The notes under the pieces: model-generated | Databases searched by the model: none | What the model was told of the DNA's origin: nothing | What the model saw: the letters and a program-made list of their open reading frames with translations, nothing else | Source: Cryptomeria japonica | Lineage: Eukaryota; Streptophyta; Pinopsida; Cupressales; Cupressaceae | Reading direction: 5' to 3' | Assembly (NCBI RefSeq): GCF_030272615.1 | Contig: NC_081408.1 | Coordinates: 764,478,173 to 764,542,172 of the forward strand | DNA: 64,000 nt | Translations under genes and position numbers: made by a program | Part shown: positions 57,790 through 64,000 of the stretch, piece after piece | Layout of the letters: each line of letters begins with the position of its first letter | Numbering within the stretch: the first letter of the stretch is position 1

Positions 57790-58970
57790 CCGAAAGACAA
57801 CTGAGAGGGGGGGGGGGTGAATCAGTTGTCACAGATTACTAGAAGCATTAACAATTTAAAATTTAATTCCAGAACCCAAAACAATAATACCAAAATAGTA
57901 GTTAATCCAATTAAGTATGAACAATTAACAAAAAATAAATACCATCCACACAACACCAAGATTTGTACGTGGAAAACCTGGTAAATGGAAAAACCACGGT
58001 GGGAAGCCTACCCACAGTCAGATAATACTTCTACAGCAAGTATGTGAATTTACAATGAAGGGGACTACACTTGCAGGAAGGCCAACAACCCAGAGCACAC
58101 TGATCATCACAAAAGGAGCCTCACTGACTACATACAAATCCAGACTACAATCCAGAGAAGTGTTGAACTGCAAAAGATAACATCTCCTATGCCTAAGTAC
58201 AGTTTAGGTTTAAGCTCAATACTGGAGGACTAAATCCTCTTACACAAAACCAATTCAATCTCCAATGATAGACCAACTCCTCTGCTTGAATGATATTACA
58301 TTATTCGCACATTACATTCCTTGACCATGATCTCTTACAATAACCATGATGATCTACAATAAGATCTTACATCTTATTTATACAAACCCTCGACCATAAA
58401 CAATTAGGTCGCCTACTAGAAAATAAACCAATTACATAATTACAAACCATGTCATCCTTAGACCGAAACAAATAATATCCAACACATAAGACATACCATA
58501 AATACAACAATAGGTCCTATCCACACCTTACATCAATGCCGGTCCATAACCTAGATCAACCGGGACCAAGTATAGGTCCACACGATTCAGAAAATATCTC
58601 CAAAATGCCGAGTCTCGAACATGATCACCAACAACATCCTGAAACTCCATCAGAAGCTGCACCAACACCAATTATGCAATGCATCAAAGATCTCCACCAA
58701 AAGCTCTGCCAATGAAGCCCTCATCAGAACCAGAAACCAATCTTCTAAGTAAGCATGATAACAGCCAATCACCAGACCAAAGCCAATTGACCAAATATGA
58801 GTATAAGCATCATGAGCAAGCCAATTCCATCACCAGATTATACCGGAGTCAACCGGATCATGCTGGATCCAAGTTAACCAAAAACCACTCAACCAACCGG
58901 GACCAAAAGGGTGCCAGTAAAGCATCCAATCAGATAGAGTTGACATCAATGAAAAAATCTTAATGCAACA
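57790..58970 (-). mobile_element. Minus-strand Copia-type LTR, probably solo, inserted in the B gag
   Basis: On the minus strand it starts TGTTGCATTAAG at 58970 and includes the C-rich U5 box (reverse, 57801-57822) and 'GTTTTTCCATTTACCAGGTT'-type text common in these LTRs. GATAA (57785-57789) and CATAA (58971-58975) are a possible TSD with one mismatch. The inner end does not show the expected CA, so that boundary is uncertain by some 10 bp. There is no coding part. Confidence 0.65.
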
Positions 58971-58988
58971 CATAATCAATTCCACCAA

Positions 58989-59668
58989 ATGGCCAACACT
59001 ATTCCTTATCTTTCCTCTACCTTTGACAAGGGAAATCCATCTTATTCCCCATCCATGTCTTCATATTATCCACCGTCCATATACCCCTTCGATCCAACAT
59101 CTATAGCTCCATCTTCTACCCCAATCCAGAATCCCAATCCTACATCTAATACCAAACCTCCACATAATTCTAATCCTCCAAAATCTGCATCATCCCCATC
59201 CTCCAAGTCCTTAATTCATAATCTTATCCAAGGCATGCTAGCAAAGGAGACAAAATCCCCACCTTGAAACAAAGTTGCCAAAACTCCTCAAGTCCTCCAT
59301 CCATCTCCATCACCTCCAATTCAAGACAAACCTCAATCCCCCCAACTTCATGATAACGCCATCCCTCCATCTACCCAAGTTGAAGCTTCCATATCCTCCT
59401 CCATCATACAATCCCCACAACTCCAAACATGACAAGAGCTTGTTCCAAAGCATGCTAGCATAGATTTATCTTCACCTCAAGATCAAAGCATCCATCCATC
59501 TCATGATACCTCTCCATCTCAAAATACATGTCTACCCTCCACTCCAACTAATGATATCATCCCCTCCACTTCCTCTTATGATCATATGATCCCTCCATCC
59601 AATTCTCTCCCTCCATCGCATAGTCCCCCTTCCATCTCAAGATCCAATAGTGTCTCTCACTCCACCAG
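58989..59668 (+). pseudogene. gag of Gypsy B, Pro/Ser-rich piece
   Basis: The frame 58989-59267 ('MANTIPYLSSTFDKGNPSYS') and its continuation are strongly Pro/Ser/Asn-rich, with stops near 59265 and 59430. 'NLIQGMLAKETKS' and, about 190 bp later, 'FQSMLA' suggest an internal duplication. Copia D interrupts the region at 59674. No enzymatic motif is seen. It is likely a disordered Gag segment. Confidence 0.5.
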
Positions 59669-59673
59669 GTGTT

Positions 59674-61243
59674 TGTTGGCATATGTGCAAGAGTATGATG
59701 ACGTGATGATATTATATGTTGTCATTGATGTCAATATACTCAGAAGTGAACCGGTATATTGAAGTTAAGAAACTAGCAAAGAGAACTGGTATGGTGTTGT
59801 GAAGCGATATGGCAAGATGCTGAGGTGTGAACTGGTATATTGAAGTTAAGCAACTGGTAAAGAAAACCGGTATGGTGTTGTAAATTGGTATATGTGCAAT
59901 AGGTGAAGTGGTATGTTTGTTCAAGTGAACCGATATGTTGAAATGTGAACCGGTACATGGAATGTGGTAGGACTACCAGTTGGTAGTCTTAGCTTCAGGG
60001 TTTTCGATTGAAGTGTTCCAAGCCTGTGTAATTCAACTGATGACATTGTGTGATGAGTTAGCATTGTAATGAAGATCAGATCATGTTGCCACGTCAGCCT
60101 TGTGCACGTGAAGGATCTTGCATGAAGGAGATTGATCCTATCTACCTCGGGAATGTGCGAAGTCCCTATAAATGGTGGAGAATGTGTGATGGGTTATCGC
60201 CTCCATGAAGCGGTGAAGAACGAATAATGGAGAATGTCTTCAGATCTGTTCAAGACCATTGTATTCAAATGCAAAGTGCTCAATGGTTAGGATTGAACCA
60301 ATCAATTTATTAACCTAAATGTTTAGGGTTTAGGGTTTATGCTGCCGACCTATCTGTGTTCTATAAGGTTGATGTTGTGTTTCATGTTGAGGTTGTTGAC
60401 AAATGTTGTGTGTGTATCTAAGTGCAGAGATACATGATTCTTGCCAGACCAGATAAGAGGATTGATACCTGCATAGTGTGTGTACAAAAGGAAGAAACTA
60501 AAGCGGATTTGCATTGTCATTGAGTGCTATTACCAGATCATTGTAATACCTGTTGATCTTTAACTACTTCAACAATTGGAAAATCCCTTAATCAGGTAGC
60601 TTTAACCATCTTGTTGTAAATCCTTTAATAGGGTGACTCAAAACCATTGAGTTCATAAAATCCTCTAACAAGGTAACCTTTAATAGGGTTTAACCCTTAA
60701 CCAAGTATTCTAGCCATCCCTTAATCGGGTGATCCCTAACAGGATTGGTTCCTAATAGAAATTGTTCTAACAGTCTTTAACCGGACTTGGTTCCTAACAG
60801 AACGAACTTCTAAAGAGTTCAAGAACAGCTTGTGGGTATTCATCCCCACTGTGGTTTTTCCTAGTTGGGTTTTCACATGAAAAATATGTGTGTCATGTGT
60901 GATGCCTCTTTCATGCGATGTTTTGTTATTTCCTATTTTGTTGTGAATCATCTTGATCTAGTAAATTATTGTATCTTTGATGATAGATTATCTGTTTATG
61001 CATAAGGATAAAGTGGAAATGAGGGAGTAGGTTGTATGGAAAGCTAAGTGTTGCCGGTTTATGTCTTTCCAAGTAGCATTGTGTTTAACTGGTAGTAATC
61101 TGGTTCAGACCGGTGTTAGTGATTGCCAGTCAAGTTCACTGTTTGCAGTCAAACCGGTTCGGGAAAAAGTTTTGTGCCTGTACTGATTCACCCCCCACCT
61201 CTCAGTACCGGTTTGGTACTCACCATTCATCATTGAGTTATCA
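59674..61243 (+). repeat. 5' LTR of Copia D
   Basis: TGTTGGCATATG...GAGTTATCA, 1,570 bp. A unit of about 81 bp is duplicated at 59746 and 59827, carrying ACCGGTAT/ACTGGTAT motifs. TATAAATG is at 60167-60174. The C-rich box is at 61185-61205. Confidence 0.82.
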
Positions 61244-61261
61244 ATTGGTATAAGAGCATCT
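61244..61261 (+). other. Primer-binding site of Copia D
   Basis: ATTGGTATAAGAGCATCT, one change from the initiator-Met tRNA site TGGTATCAGAGC. Confidence 0.75.
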
Positions 61262-61317
61262 TCCAGGTCCTCTGTATTGTAAGCTTAACCACTTGAGGCA
61301 AAGATCCTACACTAATA

Positions 61318-62275
61318 ATGAAGAGGGAAGGTCCAAAGTTTAACAAAGATAACTTTAAAATATGGAAGGACAGAATGAAGATATACATCAGAAGCATGGG
61401 TGCTCAACACTAGAGCTATGTTTGAGAATGCTTATGTTATCCCTACTGGTATTCTCACTAATGATCAAAAGAGAGAGATTTAGGAGAATGGGCAAGTCAT
61501 GGAAGCCCTAATCAGTAGTTTATCTGACATTGAGTTTATTGATGTTCCAGATAAAGAGAATCCCAAAGAAGTATGGGATACCCTTGAAAATATCTATGGC
61601 AGTGATGAGCATGTGAAACAAGCTAAGGAAGAAAGCCTTACGGGAAAGTTTTAAGACATGCAGATGGTTGAAGGAGAGACCATTCAATAATATGAAATAA
61701 GAATCAAAACTATTGTTGGAGACATCAAGAGTGCAGGTGGTAAAATGGAAGATTCCACTGTTGTTAGCAAAGTTTTGAGATCCTTATTACTGGTCTATGC
61801 AATAAGGGTTGCCGCTATTCAGGAGTTGAGGTCTGTAGACAAGACAAAAGGTATCCTTGGACTCCATCATTGCAAAGCTAACAACTTATGAGCTAAATAA
61901 CTATGATGGCAGTATTCAAAAGATTAAATCAGCCTTCAAAGCATCTGCTGCACTATCTAGAAAAGGAAAAGAAGCTAGTACCAGCTGTGAACAAAGAAAA
62001 AGTAGAGAAATGGATGATGAGGAGATTCTGATGGAATTTGAAGCTCTTCTTTCCAAGAGACTTCCCAAGGGAACTGGTAAATACAGAGGTAAGCTCCCTT
62101 TGAAATGCTTTTCTTGTAACTAGATAGGACACATTGCTGTAAAATTCCCTAATGGTGATAACAAGGACAAACCAGAAAGGTTCAAGAAGTTCAAAGGAGG
62201 AAATTGGAGAAACTATTTTGTAGCAGTTGATGAAGGTGTCACTGATGAGGAATTAGAAGATGAAGAAAATGAAGA
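61318..62275 (+). pseudogene. gag of Copia D
   Basis: The ATG at 61318 opens 'MKREGPKFNKDNFKIWKDRM', the usual Copia Gag start. Stops and frame changes occur near 61400, 61480, 61653 and 61688. 'VWDTLENIYGSDEHVKQAKE' and 'YEIRIKTIVGDIKSAGG' belong to the UBN2 domain. The CCHC box near 62105-62150 is damaged: 'CFSCN', a stop, 'IGHIAVKF', so the last Cys is Phe. A Lys/Asp/Glu-rich tail leads to the protease. Confidence 0.82.
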
Positions 62276-62279
62276 TATT

Positions 62280-63671
62280 GTGTTTGTTGCAGTCAAGGAA
62301 GATGTGTCAGACAAGAAGGCTCTTGTCTCCCACTTTGACAGTGGCTACTCTCATCATATGACTGGTGACCGGAGTAAGTTTCTATTTTTGGAAGAGTATG
62401 ATGGTGGTGTTGTCCATTTTGGTAATGATGCACCTTGTATGGTCAAAGGCAGAGGGTCTATCTCTCAGAATGGAAAGAACAGTGCTGACAATGTGTATTG
62501 GGTGGAAGGTCTCAGACACAACCTTTTGAGTGTTGCCCAGCTGAATGATAGTGGACTCACTCTGGAGTTTAAAAATGGAGTGTGCAAAATCAAAGGAAAT
62601 AATGGTGAACTAATGGCCATCGGTACGCAGACCAAAGGTAACCTATTTCAGTTGAATGCAAATATCAGTACATGTCTTATGGCTAAGTTTGATGATAGCT
62701 GGATATGGCATAGGAGACTCTACCATGTAAACTTTGATAACACTGTGAAGGACAATAAGACCAAGGTAGTTAGAAGATTACGTATGCTGAGCAAACTGGA
62801 AAATCCTCTATGTAGAAAGTGTGAACTAGGGAAAATGTCTTCCTCAACCTTCAAAGGTAAATCTTTCACTGCAGACAATTTACTTGATCTTGTGCATACT
62901 GATTTGTGTGGTCCTATGAAAACTAGGAGTTTGTAGGGAGATAGGTATTTTATGATTCTAATAGATGATTGCTCAAGAATGATGTGGGTCACATTCTTGA
63001 AGGACAAATCTGAAGCTTTTGGAAATTTCAAAGCCTTCAAAGCATTGGTTGAAAAACAAAGCGGTAAGAGGATTAAGTGCTTAAGAACTGATCAAGGAGG
63101 GGAATTCACGTCTGATGAATTCAAGAAATATTGTGAAGAGAATGACATCAAGAGGCAACTGTTTGCCCCTCGGAATCCACAACAGAATGGATTAGCAGGG
63201 AGGAACAACCAAACTATGGTTGAAGCGGCTAGAACTATGCTGATCCAAGGAAAAGTTGCTCACATCTTTTGGAGAGAAGTGGTGAGCACTGCAGTCTACA
63301 CAATGAACCGATTACTCATCAATAAAGGTAAGGATAAAACTCCTTATGAGTACTGGAATGGTAAGACACCACTAGTAAGTTACTTTAGAGTGTTTGGTAG
63401 CAAATGTTATATCAAGAGGAGTGAACATCAGAGCAAGTTCGATACAAAATGTGATGAGGGAATATTCCTAGGATATTCCACCAAGAGTAAAGCTCTCAAA
63501 TGCTTCAACAATAGGACTCAGAGAATTGTTGAAAGCATCAATGTTAGAGTTGATGAAAACTCTGAGAAACCTAAGGAAACCGACAGTGAGCAAGTAGGAG
63601 ATGATCCAGTAGTAACCTTCTGGGAACTGGTTGAAATTCAGCCCAGTACCAGTAATTGTGCTCCTACATAG
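62280..63671 (+). pseudogene. Protease and integrase of Copia D
   Basis: The protease 'FDSGYSHHMTG' near 62335 has D-S-G kept but Tyr in place of the usual Cys. The pre-integrase zinc site is 'WIWHRRLYHVNFDNT' plus 'CRKCELGKM'. The integrase has 'LVHTDLCGP' (Asp) near 62890, a stop near 62935, 'RTDQGGEF' (Asp) near 63086 and 'QQNGLAGRNN' near 63180, where the catalytic Glu is Gly. 'GIFLGYSTKSKALKC' follows. The frame is otherwise open to 63671, so this is one of the better-kept coding regions. Confidence 0.88.
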
Positions 63672-64000
63672 ATGGATGTTGGTGCTGATGAAGATGAGGA
63701 TGAAGAAGAAAAGCAAGAGGAATCTGTTAAGAACATACTTAGGTATATCAAACTCAATCATGATCTAAAGAAAATAATAGGAGACAAGGATGTAGGAATC
63801 CTTACAAGAAGAAAGGTCAGAGAAAACTCATGTATGATCTCTAAATTTGAGCCTAAATCATTCAAAGAGGCACATAAAGATGAAGATTGGCTCAAGGCAA
63901 TGGAAGAGGAACTTGATCAGATAGAAAAGAATGGTACATGGTCCTTGGTACCCAAACCAGAGCATAAAAATTTCATTGGTACCAAATGGGTTTTTAGAAA
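63672..64000 (+). pseudogene. Start of reverse transcriptase of Copia D
   Basis: After the stop at 63671, an acidic linker ('DEDEDEEEKQEE') and 'FKEAHKDEDWLKAMEEEL', 'NGTWSLVPKP' and 'FIGTKWVFR' mark the beginning of a Copia RT. It is cut by the window edge. Confidence 0.85.

Larger units (their letters stand above)
21940..59673 (+). mobile_element. Gypsy element B, split by nested insertions, right end not found
   Basis: An LTR starting TGTAGACACC (21940), a PBS-like site, a long leader and a Pro/Ser-rich gag. Copia C (25278-57192) is inserted in the leader with a GTACC duplication, a minus-strand LTR (about 57790-58970) in gag, and Copia D at 59674. B must resume after D, outside the window. 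It is placed in Ty3/Gypsy because its leader is homologous to that of Tat-type element F; no pol is visible. Only about 4.4 kb within this span is B itself. Confidence 0.7.
59674..64000 (+). mobile_element. Copia element D, 5' part (cut by window edge)
   Basis: The LTR at 59674-61243, a PBS, gag, protease, integrase and the first RT codons, in Copia order. The 3' part lies right of the window. The bases before the LTR, GTGTT (59669-59673), are the expected TSD. Its LTR is homologous to the solo LTR at 35271-36709. Stops in gag and a changed integrase residue show it is defective. Confidence 0.88.

Overview
The window is a gene desert made of nested transposable elements, as in a large, repeat-rich seed-plant nuclear genome. 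A gymnosperm (cupressophyte-like conifer) is my best guess; that is inference from the long LTRs, the Sirevirus-like Copia and Tat-like Gypsy lineages and the insertion depth, and there is no marker gene to confirm it. I found no intact cellular gene, rRNA, tRNA or CRISPR array. Every recognisable coding region belongs to a retrotransposon and carries stops or frameshifts.

Layout, left to right. (1) 1-4931: 3' part of a Sirevirus-like Copia element, 'G': a degenerate ~1,090-codon extra ORF of unknown function, repeated polypurine tracts and the 3' LTR. (2) 5496-~11390: minus-strand L1-type LINE with ORF1 (zinc knuckle) and ORF2 (endonuclease, RT, zf-RVT, RNase H). (3) ~11930-13121: 3' end of a second LINE. 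(4) 13127-20845: Copia element 'A', both LTRs and a perfect GAAGA target-site duplication (TSD). (5) 20851-21939: unassigned. (6) From 21940: Gypsy element 'B' on the plus strand, whose leader and gag are split by later insertions and which runs toward the right edge.

Inside B sits Copia 'C' (25278-57192, TSD GTACC). Inside the RT of C sits a minus-strand, gag-only Gypsy-type element 'E' (31374-53842). Inside the gag of E sits a Tat-lineage Gypsy element 'F' (~34686-50800). Inside the 5' LTR of F sits a minus-strand solo LTR (35271-36709, TSD TCCTA). To the right, the gag of B is cut again by another minus-strand LTR (about 57790-58970) and by Copia element 'D' (59674 to beyond 64000). The solo LTR in F belongs to the D family.

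How the parts relate. F has the full Tat set: gag, protease, a G-patch, RT, RNase H, a second (archaeal-type) RNase H and integrase. E has only a gag-like ORF, but its primer-binding site resembles that of F, so E looks like a non-autonomous partner of F-like elements. B and F share a conserved leader block and AGCGC-type motif arrays after the primer-binding site. G, A and C share repeated AAAGGGGGAG tracts before the 3' LTR; all Copia LTRs, including D and the solos, share a C-rich box near the U5 end. Many premature stops fit C-to-T decay (CAA/CAG/CGA/TGG to stop), as expected for old, methylated insertions.
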